This document shows, in pieces, positions 10,462 through 21,984 of a DNA stretch of 64,000 nt (the stretch's first letter is position 1; the number at the start of each line of letters is the position of its first letter). Made by a program: the position numbers and the translations under genes. This stretch comes from Cephalotrichum gorgonifer. Lineage: Eukaryota > Ascomycota > Sordariomycetes > Microascales > Microascaceae. The stretch spans positions 186,001-250,000 of the forward strand of contig ONZQ02000016.1 of NCBI GenBank assembly GCA_900312665.1, given 5' to 3'. The notes under the pieces were generated by a model. The model did not search any database. It had not been told where the DNA came from and worked only from the letters and a program-made list of their open reading frames with translations.

Positions 10462-12161
10462 TCATAGCATCGCTCCCCCCTCATTTTCATCATCGTCATC
10501 GCTTATTCCAAACACGGCCATCCGTGACGCAGCATCATCAGCATCCGAGGTCAGCTGGAGCGTCAGTCTTGCCGACGATGTGATTGAGTCGTGGCTTCGG
10601 TACGTTGGCTTAACTCTCTTCTTCACCAGATCGAACGCATCCTTGCGGATTCTGATAATCACCCTGTCCACCATGACTTGCCTCTTCTCCTCCGCCTCTG
10701 GGCACTGCGACTTAAGCACGTCCGGAACCCGCCAGTTAACGTAAAGATTTCCGTGGCTGCTGCGATGCCGTACATCGGACTGATGCTCCTGGAAGTAGTA
10801 ATGGCATAGCTTGCATGTGGGCTTGCTAGTGCCGATGTATTTCCACCCTTGGAAAAAGCGGGCGGGCTCAAGGCCTCCGTTCCAGTGTATCCAGTCGAGG
10901 AGCAGTACCTCTGAGTGAACAATTGGACGGAAGTTCTCGTTCTCATATTCGGTCTTGATGCGGTCATCAAGGCCAAAAAGCTGTAACTCCGCCGCGAAAT
11001 TTCTGAAAATTTTGATATCCTTCTCCTTCCGGGTCATCCGGCCGACTATGCTCTCGGCAGTAAGGCTTTTCTGTCGTGTCGGCTTTGCCATAGGCTGGCT
11101 CGATGGTATATAAAACACCTGGAAATCTCTAAAGAGCTGAGGCCAGGTGTCCTTGGCGAGTAGGAAGAATTCAACCGAATGCCGGTAGGCTAGAAGCCTG
11201 TTAATCATGTGCCGCAGCTCGGGCCAGCAGACCATGGAGTCCTTCATGGTTCTGCCGCGTACGTTGCGGGCAAGCCGGTCGATATGCTGCCCGGCGGAAG
11301 TCTTGCTTAGTTTCGCAAGATGGCGAATCACTACCTCACAGTCGCGGAGATCTGATTATTTCATCAGCAAGTGGGAATCGTCGGACTGTTGAATGGTAAT
11401 GGCCACGCACACTCTGATTCGGAGCAATCCTGAATCCGCTCGGGATCGAACAATTCTAGCAGCTCTTCCAAAGCGAGAGGAATTGAACTGCCTTTGAAAC
11501 TTAGAATAATTTCGAGTTCTACTCCGTACTAGCAACGGGATCTTACTGTCGTCTACGCCAGGAGGAGGTGGCCCATCCAGACATTTCTGCGCCTCGATCC
11601 AGAGGGTTCTGAGGTAAACGCTGATCCGCCTTCTGTTGAATAAGAGCACGGCTCGAAGCAAGATCTTTTGTGTAGCGTGGTTTCGCTGGAAGGGCTGCGC
11701 CGGCGCTTCTCCGACGGTCTGGAGGAGACTCCTCATGTACGAAGCGGTGGCCTTGAGCTCTTGCTCGGTTCGTTGATTTGACCCAAACAAGTACTCGATA
11801 GTCCGGTTGCCCTCTTGCTGGAGTACCGCAATGGAGGTAATTGTGCCGCCTCCTTCTCCCTTGACGCTATCACACACGTGAGAAAGCTTATAAACGAAGG
11901 TCTCAAAGAGCGTCTGGGGATCCTGAAAATGGTCGGGCTCGCTGGGGCTGATATATGTTGCAGCATCGACCATTTCCAAGTTTAAGGCCTTCAAGAACAC
12001 CAGCGGTTCGTAGAATTTATGGATAACCCTTGACTTCATGGGCAGAAGACTCTCTAGAATGCATGTCAGGGACAATCATGTGTGTAGGAATAAGCGTAAA
12101 AACACTTACGACTGTCGTCGGCAGTCTGTACATCGATGACGCCTGGACCTTGAATCGACAT
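10462..12161 (-). CDS. OTT_1508-like zinc deaminase-fold protein, one in-frame stop
   Basis: Related to the fungal members of the OTT_1508-type deaminases, a branch of the cytidine-deaminase-like superfamily; substrate unknown. Exon 1 is 12161-12110 (MSIQGPGVIDVQTADDS), intron 12109-12054, then one frame runs to the stop at 10462. That frame is broken once by TAA at 11356-11358 (LLMK-stop-SDLRDCEVVIRH). The zinc site is clear: HSEVLLLDWIHWNGG supplies His-x-Glu and SKPTCKLCHYYF supplies Pro-x-Cys-x2-Cys. The N-terminal half is helical and lacks recognisable motifs. A 78-nt in-phase intron (donor GTGTGCGTGG, acceptor TGTGAG) could remove the stop, but its acceptor is poor. Otherwise the gene is disrupted. 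Confidence 0.7.
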
Positions 12162-12847
12162 CTTGAAGGAGTAAACTGGGTCAATGATCCCCGACATCGA
12201 AGCGGGTTCCCTTTTTCTTAATCTTCCGTCGGTATCAAACGTTATGTACTCGAGTCTGATGGAGTCGACAAGGTTCGCTTTGGGATCCCTACCCTTTCTG
12301 AAGAGCGCGGTGGAATAACATCGAAGGCCACAGAATAGGACTCACTACCCGAACCGGCACTTTCAGAGCCAAATGTGGGAGGCCAGACCCCCCTTCAGCA
12401 AGAGTATGTAAGAGGCCAGACTCCCTCCGGCGAGTATATGTGAGGGGCCAGACCCCCTTCAGCAAGCATATGCATTCCAAACCTATTAAAATAGAGTTTC
12501 GGGGACACAAGCGAATGCAAGGTCCGCCCTTCCGACCAACCACGCAAGCCCATAAAGCTATCATATCAGGGAAAAGATGCACTTGTTAGCTCTGGTACAT
12601 TTATTGGCAACGACACGTCAGAGCTGAGGTACTGGCGCAACCCTCGTAGGAGCCTGATCATCGTGCAAAGATTGACAGGAATGACGGATAGATAAATACC
12701 TTCTTGGACACCCTACCGGGCATTTTCCCTTAATATGCTCATACATCCACACTAGGTGAGAGCCAACACACTCGTCCCCCGATTATTTTCGGGCGACTTC
12801 TAAGGCTGTCATCTATTCACCCCTTTCGACGTCGGATTCCTTCGGCC
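12162..12847. other. Divergent promoter region with minisatellite
   Basis: Separates the start of the minus-strand deaminase gene from the plus-strand zinc-finger gene, so it should carry both promoters. It contains a three-unit tandem repeat (listed separately). No gene seen. Confidence 0.55.
12379..12473 (+). repeat. Three-copy minisatellite, about 31-bp unit
   Basis: Units begin with GAGGCCAGACCCCC (12379), AGAGGCCAGACTCCCTCCGG (12411) and GAGGGGCCAGACCCCCTTC (12442). Each ends with a GAGTATGT or GCATATG-like tail. Units 1 and 3 share CTTCAGCAAG. The copies have diverged by several bases. Confidence 0.8.
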
Positions 12848-13928
12848 ATGGATCCTTCGCCAGACCGGTTGGGGGATTTTGCTGGTAACCCAGGAGAGGA
12901 GCCGGGTGAACTTGGTACGGCAACGGGCTCGTCTGTCTCGTGTCCAATTCACTAACAGAAATACAGACCTCCTTCCGATCGACCTGTGGTTGGATGAAGG
13001 TGCGCCCTTCTCTCTCTCGCCGCCACCCCAAGCATCTGGATTTGACTACGTCAATTTCAGCGATAGCCAGAATGTGGAGTATGACTTCACAGGATTGCCG
13101 CAAGACGAAATCGGGCAATACAATCGTGATGCGATGGTTTCGAACTCAACTACCCAATATACAGACTTTTCCGGGAGCAACTACAATCCATGTAACAGCG
13201 ACACCCAAGAAGACGTCTTTGCTTCCTTGTCACTCTCTCATCGCGACTTCCTCCGAGAAGATGCATACGCTGCCTCATCACCACCTCATGCCAGCCCTGG
13301 TTCCATGGCTTAGTTATCGAATCCAGTACATGTTTCTGGCCTCGATTCCCAGGCCCCTGGGTTGGCTGGATTCTGTCTTGGGCTGCAGGAGAGTGATCAG
13401 GGCGGGGTTGAATCTGGTGATTCGAACGAGGTTGTACCACTCGACATGTCGTCCGAAGTGGACGAGGACGGTATGTATCCTTCTCCTATCAACGTAGAAA
13501 CCCGAGCTAAGCCGTCTAGGAAATACTCGACCGGGGTATAGGTGGTGCTGCAGGAGGTGGTACGAGTTGCCACATCAATTCAAGTAAGCTTCCAGTCGTT
13601 CCCGTTTTAGTATCCTTAGATCTCTAATCTCATACCCCGAAGGAAACACAAGCAGCGCCACGAACAACGCTACCACTGCTGGAAATGCGACAGGCGCCTT
13701 CCTTCTTCCAGGGAACGAATTGAACACTGCTATCGTCATCATCGAAATTGGGCAAAGGCTAAAAAGTTGCCTGATCCCCGGCGTCGCTGTGTAAACTGTA
13801 GGGCAAGGCTGTCAAAATCTTCCTACATTACGAGGCACCTGAAGCATTCCCGCCGTTGTAATGAGTCGTTACATGGGTTGGAAAGGAAATTCCAGGTCAT
13901 GGAATACTACTCCGACACCGAAAATTGA
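12848..13928 (+). CDS. C2H2-type zinc-finger protein with an in-frame TAG
   Basis: Likely DNA-binding protein. Exons: 12848-12914, 12967-13470, 13520-13583 and 13643-13928, all joining in phase (285 codons including the stop). Exon 2 is acidic and Ser/Pro-rich and contains a single in-frame TAG at 13311-13313. Coding character continues in the same frame on both sides (PHASPGSMA, stop, LSNPVHVSGLDSQAPG). The last exon encodes two finger-like units: YHCWKCDRR followed by HCYRHH, and RRCVNCRAR followed by ITRHLKHSRRC. A preceding partial unit spans the exon 3/4 junction (RWCCRRWYELPHQF). A 27-nt stretch bounded by GT and AG around the stop would keep phase but is too short for a normal intron. 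The stop may be a nonsense mutation (CAG to TAG) or a sequencing error. Confidence 0.6.
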
Positions 13929-15174
13929 AGAGGGGGCTATCTAATATCACTTTGTTAAACCATGTTACCTGTCCCGAGAACTCAGCAACTCTGCATGATG
14001 TCTGCGTGCTAACGTACTTCCGCGAGACCATCTTGAGTACGTCCGATATGTAGGGAAGTATGAAAAGACTACCTACTTCTTGCATTTTCCTTGACTCGAA
14101 GCTCCCATGATGCCAGTCCTACCCGCCCTACCCGCCTTCACACACTTTCAACTCCCCCTGGCAAACTCCCGCCCCTATGTGCCATCGGTATCCATACCCC
14201 CCAAAAATCGTCTTCAAGCTTCCTTAGACTAGTATATTCTTGCGCGCAACATGGCATTCTGCCGCGTTCTTGATCATCTTCTGGACACTGACCTGAAAAC
14301 CACATTTATTTTCTTGGGGTTAGTCATCTTGGGAGCATAAGAGATTTTCTCTCCTCTACCATCACCGTGAGCTAAACATGGGGGGACAAAGAAGGAAAGA
14401 ANNNNNNNNNNNNNNNNNNNNNNNNNNNNNNNNNNNNNNNNNNNNNNNNNNNNNNNNNNNNNNNNNNNNNNNNNNNNNNNNNNNNNNNNNNNNNNNNNNN
14501 NNNNNNNNNNNNNNNNNNNNNNNNNNNNNNNNNNNNNNNNNNNNNNNNNNNNNNNNNNNNNNNNNNNNNNNNNNNNNNNNNNNNNNNNNNNNNNNNNNNN
14601 NNNNNNNNNNNNNNNNNNNNNNNNNNNNNNNNNNNNNNNNNNNNNNNNNNNNNNNNNNNNNNNNNNNNNNNNNNNNNNNNNNNNNNNNNNNNNNNNNNNN
14701 NNNNNNNNNNNNNNNNNNNNNNNNNNNNNNNNNNNNNNNNNNNNNNNNNNNNNNNNNNNNNNNCGGGGGGCGAGTGAGTAGGAAACGGAGCAGTAAAAAA
14801 GGTGATGGACATAATGAGGGAGCATAAAAAGGGGGATCGGAAGGACAGCCCTCCAGGGTTAGATTTATGTACACGTGCTGAATAGTATTAGGTATCAATT
14901 CAGGACAGGACTTCCTGTACTTATGGCCTGGTCACTTTTATTGGCAGCAGCGCGACAGAGCGGAGTGAAGCATGCATGGTACAATCTCGCAATCTGCTCC
15001 AAGAACCTGTCGCAAACCCCCGCTTTCCCCTCTTTTCTACCCAGGCGCCTACGTTGTATGAGTACATGTCTCCACCCATCGCTCTAATACGTCTGCTCCG
15101 TCAATTACCCTTAGCTGCTTCACTCCAGGTATACTTTTAAATAATTATCTGGCAACACTGCCGTGTGAAAGGAG
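13929..15174. other. Intergenic with assembly gap and diverged repeat
   Basis: Contains N bases at 14402-14763. The segment 14223-14401, which runs into the gap, resembles 31072-31250 (shared GACTAGT.TATTCT, CTGAAAAC and GGAGCATAAGAGA words), so the gap may hide the rest of a repeat. No gene could be supported. Confidence 0.55.
14402..14763. other. Assembly gap (N)
   Basis: 362 N bases. Translations spanning it are meaningless. Confidence 1.
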
Positions 15175-16143
15175 ATGGCCGAGGCCGGTCCATTTGTCCC
15201 CCGGGATGGTGCCGGAGTTTCCTCAAGGGCCGAAGTCACTACCTGTATTCACGGTAGCCTTCACGAAGATGGGCACGATCTGGCGACCCTTATCATAATC
15301 GAACTGGAGTTCAAGGCTCCGAGAAACGAACTGCGGCGTCTCCGTTCCGCTGTAGTCAAAGCGCGTTTTGTCGCCTATCCGAGTATCGACAGCACGGATC
15401 CAGTTCCCACTGTCCACGACATTGCGCCAGCTGGCACCGTTGCGATTGTTGATCAGGGGCTAGAGAAACCAGCGCTTTTGAACTCCTGGGATCCATTACA
15501 CGGAAGGCCACCAGGCGCATGGCTGGAGGGGGCTAAGAAAACTGTGGGCAGTCGCAACCTCGGCCAACCTAATGCAGCCATCTGGAAAGTCCACAAAGAC
15601 GATAAAGGCGATGATACGGACACCGGTATACCGACGACTTTAACATTTGGCATTCTGCTTCGGCGGTCGATAGCTGCCAAGTTCCAAGCAGTCTTCGATA
15701 TCACTGCCACGATAGGGGCGAAGACGAACGCTACGATGACCTCCAAAGCCTACCGTGGAAGTATGGTTGCGACATCACCACTAATTACCTTTGATCCTGC
15801 TTCCTCGTTTGGATCACCACGGGTCAAGGGGATGCTAGACTTGGACAAGAACAAACTCTCAGATATTACCTTATCATCGTTCGCAAAGGCCTCTTTTCCC
15901 GTTCAACCCGGGGATATACTAGCCAGGCAAGCCAGCCACTACGTCGAGCTCTGGAACTTGCACGAGGCCGGCCAGATGGTCATACGATCGAATCCGCACC
16001 AATTGGATACATATGTGGAGAAATTAGAGGGCTTACCCTGTCGGGAGAAGCCAGACGTGAACTTTCTCAACCGCGCTTTCGACTGGGTGTCTCGGATAAC
16101 CGTGAGTTCGTTGGCCTTGCCCCTTGAATCAGTACGAGATTAA
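15175..16143 (+). CDS. Unknown protein, possibly N-terminal part of the CorA-like gene
   Basis: An open frame of 322 codons starting MAEAGPFVPRDG with good codon character, no signal peptide and no membrane segment. I do not recognise the family. A donor GTGAGT at 16102, just after AFDWVSRIT, suggests the frame does not really end at 16143 but is spliced onward. Between it and the CorA-like frame there is a stretch that could encode YMEKVKRCYDKNTH (about 16164-16204, followed by a good GTATGT donor), though no AG acceptor precedes it. The two frames may therefore be one gene. The alternative is two tandem genes. Function unknown. Confidence 0.5.
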   Translation: MAEAGPFVPRDGAGVSSRAEVTTCIHGSLHEDGHDLATLIIIELEFKAPRNELRRLRSAVVKARFVAYPSIDSTDPVPTVHDIAPAGTVAIVDQGLEKPALLNSWDPLHGRPPGAWLEGAKKTVGSRNLGQPNAAIWKVHKDDKGDDTDTGIPTTLTFGILLRRSIAAKFQAVFDITATIGAKTNATMTSKAYRGSMVATSPLITFDPASSFGSPRVKGMLDLDKNKLSDITLSSFAKASFPVQPGDILARQASHYVELWNLHEAGQMVIRSNPHQLDTYVEKLEGLPCREKPDVNFLNRAFDWVSRITVSSLALPLESVRD

Positions 16144-16286
16144 TAAACGCTAAAACTACCGGTACATGGAAAAAGTCAAACGCTGCTACGACAAAAACAC
16201 CCATAGTATGTTCGGTATTGTATGTCTAGCGCTATCTAAATGCATTACAATGGCTTAGACTTGACTGATCTCCCTCCCCTAACCTC

Positions 16287-17535
16287 GTGGTACACGATAA
16301 CAGAATGCTGAGATCGGAAGAAAATGTCAATGGCACGGCTAGCCCGATCAGGGGTCATTTCGACAAAAACACCCTGGACTCAATATGGGAATTTTTCGAC
16401 CTCCCACCTGATGCTCTGGGTGCCATCCCTGGTGGTGGAGGAAGCTGCTACCAGCGAACGTCGACCACGAACGGACACCAGGGTATGAGGCGTCGCCGCG
16501 ACAATACCGATGGGAAAATGATAAAAGGGCACCTGCTGAATCTCTCATACACGCGCTAGGGTATATCGTCCAAACCCCATCGACCGGCCGTAGCACCTGG
16601 TCCCTCATCTTAGTGTCAGACACGAGATTCATCCGGGGGGCCGCGATACTCCAGGCTGACGGCCTGAGAAGTGCTCATGCCATCCTCCAGAAAGTAAGCA
16701 AAGTGAGAGGAAAGCACCCGAATCCGCTTCTACTACTGCTTCACTTGTTCATGGATTACCACGAGGAAACATCGAAGGGATTCAAGACCATCTCAGACCA
16801 GGTCACTGAAGTTGACAGAGACATCCTGGAGGCATTGAGGCGGGGGGACAATCACGGTGATACCGCATCAAATAAGATTGACACCCCCAAGGGCGACAAC
16901 TTTGCTCAGCTCAACCGCAACCTCCACGAGGCTAGTAGCAATCTTGTCAATATCGCCAGACGAAATGAATTTGAGAAAGGGCTCTGCTCAATGCTTCAGG
17001 TAGATCTGAGAGGGGATCCGCTACTGACCGAGCTTGTTAATCTGAGCGCAAAGTCCGATAAACTTGGTCTGGAAATCAAGGACCTACCGGAGCGAATCAG
17101 CGGCCATAGGACTGTGGTGAGTTCCACTTACCTATTCATTTCTTACGATAAACTTTACCATTCTGATTTCCTGGCTCCCGCTGACTACCTTTCGCTACTC
17201 TCTTGCCACAGCTCTACAGTCTCATCGCCCAGCGTGATGCCAGCCTCCAGTACGACCTCTCGAAAGCGACATTCAAGGACTCGAAGGCTATGAAGACGCT
17301 GGCCATCATAACCATGGTCTTTCTCCCTGCCACATTTGTCGCAACGCTGTTCTCTGCAGATATGATTTCCTTTAAGTCTAAGGGACAGGCAAGCTGGATC
17401 TATGCCGTCGCGGTCGTTCCTTTCACGGTAGGCTTGGTACTGGCCTGGTTCTGGTGGCCAAAAGGGAGTGAGAACAATTCGGACGAGCTGGATGAAGAAG
17501 CTGGTATTGAAGGGCAGAAGATCAAGCAGAAATGA
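16287..17535 (+). CDS. CorA-like divalent-cation transporter domain protein
   Basis: C-terminal half matches the fungal CorA-like family: a coiled cytoplasmic region (16470-17116), intron 17117-17211, then YSLIAQRDASLQYDLSKAT, MKTLAIITMVFLPATFVATL and a second hydrophobic helix YAVAVVPFTVGLVLAWFWW, ending with an acidic tail. The two closing helices are the usual CorA membrane anchor. The GMN motif of true Mg2+ channels is not present in the expected loop (FSADM instead), as in many fungal relatives. The upstream frame HFDKNTLDSIWEFFDLPPDAL (16350-16415) is typical of the family N-terminus but lies in a different frame. A 35-nt GT-AG segment (about 16418-16453) would restore phase but is very short; a 1-base indel would also explain it. 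The true start is uncertain. Confidence 0.7.
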
Positions 17536-17631
17536 GAAAGGGAGGGTAAAATGTTATGTATATAATTATTATCTTACTATCTCTATCACCCAGACCACAC
17601 TAATGCTCCTCTCACCGCACCTCTACTTCGG

Positions 17632-19471
17632 CTAGGCGTGCGCCTGCGAGATCTCCCACCACGCCCGCAGGACCGACATGCCAGAGTTCTGCGTCTCCAC
17701 CGTCCTCCCCCTCCCGCGATCGTTTGGGTCCTCAGCGCGGGCTTTATTCTTCCTCTTCTCCTGCTGCGCTTCCGTCGATCCGAGCCCCCGCCGCCCACTG
17801 TTCCTAGCGTCCCGGGATAGCGGCTCCTCCACATCCCGCGCCTCTACGCCAGGGAGCGGAGCCGGCTTCTCACCCGCGGCCCTCCACACGTCGTTGTCCG
17901 GGATGCCGAAGTTCCTGTAGTCGGACACGTTCTGGCTCCGGTACCTGGCGCCGTCGGAATCCCACACCTGATACTTGTCGGCGCCCCACCACCCCCCGAA
18001 GACGCCGCGCTCGTCCCGCGTCCCGAGTGCGGCCTCGGCATTGTGGGCGATCCAGGGGAGGTAAGCCCTGCAAGCATTTGCGTGTCTCTCCACGACGGCG
18101 TCGAAGGCCTTGTCGTCCACATCCTGGTTGGGCCTCGTGATGGGCATACAGAATTCCGTCAGGTGGTGGAAGTAGATTCCCTTGAAGGTCTGCGTGTTCT
18201 GAGAGCAGTCCCCCGTCGAGTCGCATCGTTCCTCGATGACGCCGGCGCGCCCTAACCCTCGCCACGGCGGAAGCTTGTCCGGCTGGATCTCGTCGGTGGG
18301 CGAGCCCTCCCTTAGATCCCACCCCGTGGCTTGGATCACGTCCTGTGTGAGCTGGTGCCCATCCCTGAGGAAGTCCGGGCTCCCAGTCGCCTCCCAGAGC
18401 CGGCGCTGGCCAGTAAGTAGGACGCCCTGGTTGTACGTATATACCGACTCGTCTCTCGTATCGCACTTGGTATTATCCGCCGGCGGATTCGAAATATGGT
18501 ATCCGTCCACGAAGAGGCCCGCCTTGTTAGTCATATTGACAGCCATAATCCAGTCGTATCCCTTCATCGCGACCTCCAGGTACGTCTGGTTCCGCGCCTC
18601 GATATTTTCCACAGGGAAGTCTATATATATCTTGGCAGACGAGGCGATCCACAGTTGGTTTGTGATAGCGTTCTTGTAGACCAGGAGATGCGGGCTCCAC
18701 CGCATACCGCCGCCGCACAAGTCCTCGCCCCAGCCCACTCTGGCCAGGTCCCAAAACTCGCGGGCTCGGAGCCCAAAGGCGCCCATCCATTCATTCCCCT
18801 GCTGCCAAGCTCGACTGACTAGCGCGATTCTACGTCTCAGCCGTGAGCTGACTCTGTCGTCATCTCCCGAGTAGTGTAGGTCGGAGTGAGACTTGATGAA
18901 GCTGGTCGACTCCAGCCAGCCGAGCACGACCCAGAGCATGTCATCGAAGGCCTGAAGTTTTGTAAGTCAGAATACGAGAATGATGACGCCGAGCTACCAT
19001 TTCCCGTCTTACCTGGCCGCGAAGAGAGGCGGCGTTCTGCCCAGAGTAGAAATCCACAATCTGATTGAAATAGGTTTCTACAGTTTTCAGAACCTCGTCC
19101 TCATTCATGTTGGCGAAAGATTCGTCTGAGGCCATAGACAGCGTATCGGTCATGCCCGTGAAAGCAGTGTGTATAAAAGCTGCGGTCCAGTCGATGGCAG
19201 TCGGCCAGGTCTTACTCTGCGGGTCCCAGAACTCCCGCTGCATGGTGACCAGGGCGTTGTAGGCCATCTCCAGGGGGTTCACCTCTCCCGTATTGCCATC
19301 CCGGGCTACTATGCCATCTCGGACGAAGGAAGACGGGATGTCGGGCTCGCAGTCCTGTGAGTCAAGAACTGGCTTCTTGAAGATGGAGCAGTGTGGGCCG
19401 TTCGGACCCTGGCCTTGGCCCCACGACAGGCCAAGCCAGAGGAAAAGGAGATATACCGGGGACAATATCAT
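17632..19471 (-). CDS. Glycoside hydrolase family 76 (alpha-1,6-mannanase-like), secreted
   Basis: Exons 19471-19013 and 18951-17632, in phase, 592 residues. A signal peptide is evident (MILSPVYLLFLWLGLSWG). The GH76 catalytic Asp pair falls directly after the intron in AFDDMLWVVLGW (about residues 154-165). Other GH76 features are WDPQSKTWPTAIDWTAAFI, WSPHLLVYKNAITNQLW, YTYNQGVLLTGQRRLWEATG and GWWGADKYQVWDSDGAR. Family members act on alpha-1,6-mannan; Dfg5/Dcw1 relatives help attach GPI proteins to the wall. Here the C-terminus is a basic, Arg-rich disordered tail (KRKNKARAEDPND) without an obvious GPI signal, so a freely secreted or wall-bound enzyme is more likely. The gene converges with the CorA-like gene. 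Confidence 0.92.
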
Positions 19472-21984
19472 GGCGGGGGTGCGAAGGGTAAATTGTGAAG
19501 ATCCAGGAAGACAGGAAAGCGAGTAATGGTCGGTTCACTTATATGTACTCCGTACTGCAATGCGGTGCTGTGTCTTACACACGACCGGAACCTTGCCTAC
19601 GAGCTCGGGCCCCCGCACTACTCCACTTGGGCTTGGGGTTATGTTTCAGTCGATCAGGGCAGACGCCTTCGCGGTGAAGGAATCAGGTTTGCAAAAGGCA
19701 GTGGATGGACATTGCCATATCTACGCAGGATGCATTTGAGCTGGATAAAATGCTTGATGACCGCCGCGTACATGTACAAATTACTCGAGGCTCAGCGCAC
19801 CAAGGCCGCCCTGATTTCGATGGCACCGCATGGACATAATACCCCACATTCGACGTTTTACTGGTCCGATTAATCACTGGATCCCCGCGGGTTAATTGGG
19901 GGAGACACGAGACGGCCCGAGGGGGAGGTATATACTCGTCCGAAGTAGGGGCGGCTGATCTTGGGGATCGTCTTAGGAGCAGGATGGTATTGCAGATCGT
20001 ACTGGCTTCCATGGTTTGCATTAAATTGTGCAATCAATTTTGACTCTCTTTTGCGACATGACCGCCACTATAGGTGGCCTTGTGCCGTCTATCCATGCAA
20101 ACAATTTAACGAGCAGCGCCACGCCTACCAGCAATTTCTTGGCACCTGAAACAGCCCACAGCACAATACGGGAAACCGGAAGTTATAAAAAAGGTTATTC
20201 GAGTCGACCTATGTACAGAGCAGTGCCATTGCGACATGTAGATTTCAGCATAAGTGAAGAGATGAGCAACTGGACAAGTGTTTATGGTTTCCTGTATGCG
20301 TATCCAATAACTAGTAGATAAGTAAAAAAAGAAGTTGTATAGCTATTCTGCTAAGGGACTTCGATCTCCTAGTTATCGGTCATTCTTTTTTGTTCACTTG
20401 CTACGCAAGTTGTGAGCCAGGCCCGAGACATACCTTGGAGTCGTTCCAGAAGTCGTGCCATAAGGCCCAGCTCCTCCCAGGCACAAATCCAGGTGCCAAG
20501 TTCTCGATCATATTTCCCAATAGTAGAGAAAACGAGACGTCCTGGAGAAAGTGTGCCGCTACTAATTTATATCTATAATTTGTGGGCCAGTGCCTGAGCC
20601 TCATGCTGCATCTCCCTACATGTAGTGACGTGACAAACCGCATGAGTTCTAGAACTCGTTCGGTGCATTCTAGGCGTACATCCATGGCAAAAAGAAAGGC
20701 TTCCTGAAGTGGATATGAATCCGAAGGACTAGTAAATTAATGCTTTGGCGTTGGTGCCAACGTTGCTGAAGAAAAAATAAGACATATGTTTCTACTAGCG
20801 AATAAAAACATTCACAAGCAACGGTTCTTCAAATGTTGGAATTTAGTTGTTCCACATGCCACCAATGTCTCTTCGGCCCTTTCCCCCTGCACTCAGCCTT
20901 TGTCATCTACCCCCATCCTTCGCTCCTATGCTCCGAACAGGCAGGGCTGCATGCGGACTTTCAGGGGCATTCAAGACACCTAGTGCCGATCATTACCGAT
21001 CCCCTCCGTAGTTTTGCTGGAGCTGTACTGTAGTAGTACCGTGGTGATACCGAACGCCACCGCCATCTTGACCTAATGTTAGAATAATTGACCCCCTGGT
21101 CAAAAGTTCGCTTTATGCTCTGTTGCACCCCCGTGAGAGCAATACTGGCTCACATGCAACAACACGTTGACAGGGGATTGCCGGCTGTTCGAGATGAGCT
21201 GGCTAAGGAAGCCCATCACTGAAACACTCAATTAAAACTAAAACCACAGCCACGGCATACCTCCAACCGGCTCCGGCATACTCTGTCTCGTTACTCTCCC
21301 AGTTAGGCGTAGCCTGTTAGTTCCTTTTGCAGAGGGTGGTCCGTTTTCTGTCATCATATGCTAGGTTAATATGAGATGGCTGTTTTACACTATTGTCTCA
21401 AGAACCGCAAGGACGAATGGCTGAGTACGGAGTAAAACAGGTCAGCCAAATCAACGAAGGCAGTGGTCACGCCGAAACAGATGAGCCAATCCACAGACGC
21501 CGCTGCTGTCCGCGAAACCTTGGGAGGGAGCCCTGTGCGATTGATTAGCGGGCAGCCGAGGACGATATGGCCAAAGGTCTCGGCCTCTGGCCCGCATTGG
21601 CGAGCGAGCTGGGTCAAACTGCGGGAACCCTGCGCCGTGCCATATATGAGCATGTTCACGCTTGGATATGAAGCCGGCTACTTTGGGTCTTTGTAAGCAC
21701 TTACGCTTGCCTTCTGGTGAACGAACACTTACCATCTGTAGTGCACTATAATCTCCCTAAACCGAATTGAGAATCCTCACCCAATAAATGCTAGTGCCCC
21801 CCGTTTTTCGGTTAGTGCAAGTTCGCCATGATGCATTTCCACCTTCTGGGGACTGCTGAGTCATCCAACGCTCGGCCTCCTGTCCGAAATAGAAAGTGAG
21901 ACACACGCCGACCACCAAGACGGATTTGAGCTTGAGCCTTCATCTTCCTTATCTATACAATATCCATCTACGAACAGCTTCCAG
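19472..21984. other. Intergenic, mostly empty, with a possible LINE relic
   Basis: Carries the GH76 promoter at its left end and the 5' flank of the Zn2Cys6 gene at its right end. Apart from a possible retroelement fragment (listed separately), no coding exon could be supported. Confidence 0.5.
21390..21735 (-). mobile_element. Possible degenerate non-LTR retroelement fragment
   Basis: The minus-strand translation contains RQCGPEAETFGHIVLGCPLI, resembling the Cys/His tail (CG...T..HI...CP) found after the reverse transcriptase/RNase H part of fungal LINE elements. No reverse-transcriptase core, poly-A tail or target-site duplication is visible. If real, it is a short dead fragment. Confidence 0.35.

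Noticed and set aside
13410..13440. GATTCGAAC resembling a tRNA T-arm
   Set aside because: No acceptor stem or A box at the right distance; it lies within coding sequence.
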